From: Mytilus edulis
Lineage: Eukaryota > Mollusca > Bivalvia > Mytilida > Mytilidae
Length of the DNA: 64,000 bases
Reading direction: 5' to 3'
Assembly: GCF_963676685.1 (NCBI RefSeq)
Contig: NC_092346.1
Location: 77,081,821 to 77,145,820, forward strand
Shown here: piece by piece, positions 63,946-64,000 of the stretch
Layout of the letters: each line of letters opens with the position of its first letter
Numbering within the stretch: position 1 is the first letter of the stretch
Position numbers and translations under genes: made by a program
Notes under the pieces: model-generated
The model's database searches: none
The model's input: the letters and a program-made list of their open reading frames with translations, nothing else
What the model was told of the DNA's origin: nothing

Positions 63946-64000
63946 AGTTTTAGCGGGGTTGACAGCCTATAAAGCGGCATATAACGGTACTTCGTCACCA

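Overview
The window looks like nuclear DNA of a marine bivalve, most likely a mussel close to Mytilus. It is AT-rich, its protein genes are cut into short exons with canonical GT/AG splice sites, and its introns are full of repeat families that I associate with bivalve genomes. The species is inferred from memory of those repeats and from gene homology; no search was run.

Five host genes can be assembled exon by exon. (1) POLD3, DNA polymerase delta subunit 3, lies on the minus strand from 11258 to beyond the left edge; its C-terminal part is outside the window. (2) LCMT1, the PP2A leucine carboxyl methyltransferase, is complete on the plus strand (11443-22979). (3) A ten-finger C2H2 zinc-finger gene with an AT-hook-like stretch lies on the minus strand (32271-29082); its first exon was not found. 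(4) GPR180, a seven-transmembrane protein with an N-terminal luminal domain, is complete on the plus strand (37820-51226), and a possible alternative last exon lies at 53512. (5) RBMX2, an RRM splicing factor with an arginine/serine-rich repeat tail, lies on the minus strand (60504-57616); its very short first coding exon was not found.

POLD3 and LCMT1 are divergent, with 184 bases between their start codons, so they should share a bidirectional promoter. That gap holds an E2F-type site and two tiny upstream ORFs.

Much of the rest is transposon-derived. POLD3 intron 1 contains a nearly full-length but broken non-LTR retrotransposon (about 6130-10460) in the same orientation as the gene; its ORF1 and ORF2 are in one frame, separated by a single TAG. 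LCMT1 introns hold a foldback pair, a nested transposon (15309-17699), a perfect-stem-like palindrome (18835-18994) and a Mutator-like element with a perfect 8-base target-site duplication (21130-22085). Between the zinc-finger gene and GPR180 lie a 2.4 kb Harbinger-like element (33482-35852), with an internal cluster of a 17-base dyad motif, and a 0.95 kb foldback element (35931-36878). GPR180 intron 3 holds a tandem array of a 441-base unit (4.8 copies) carrying a tRNA-like pol III promoter. Between GPR180 and RBMX2 is a 34-unit minisatellite (54821-56271) whose variant units contain perfect G-quadruplex motifs arranged in a quasi-regular order.

The longest stretches without a recognised gene are 24325-28900, 53780-57600 and 60505-64000. 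They contain repeats and otherwise nothing I can support as coding.
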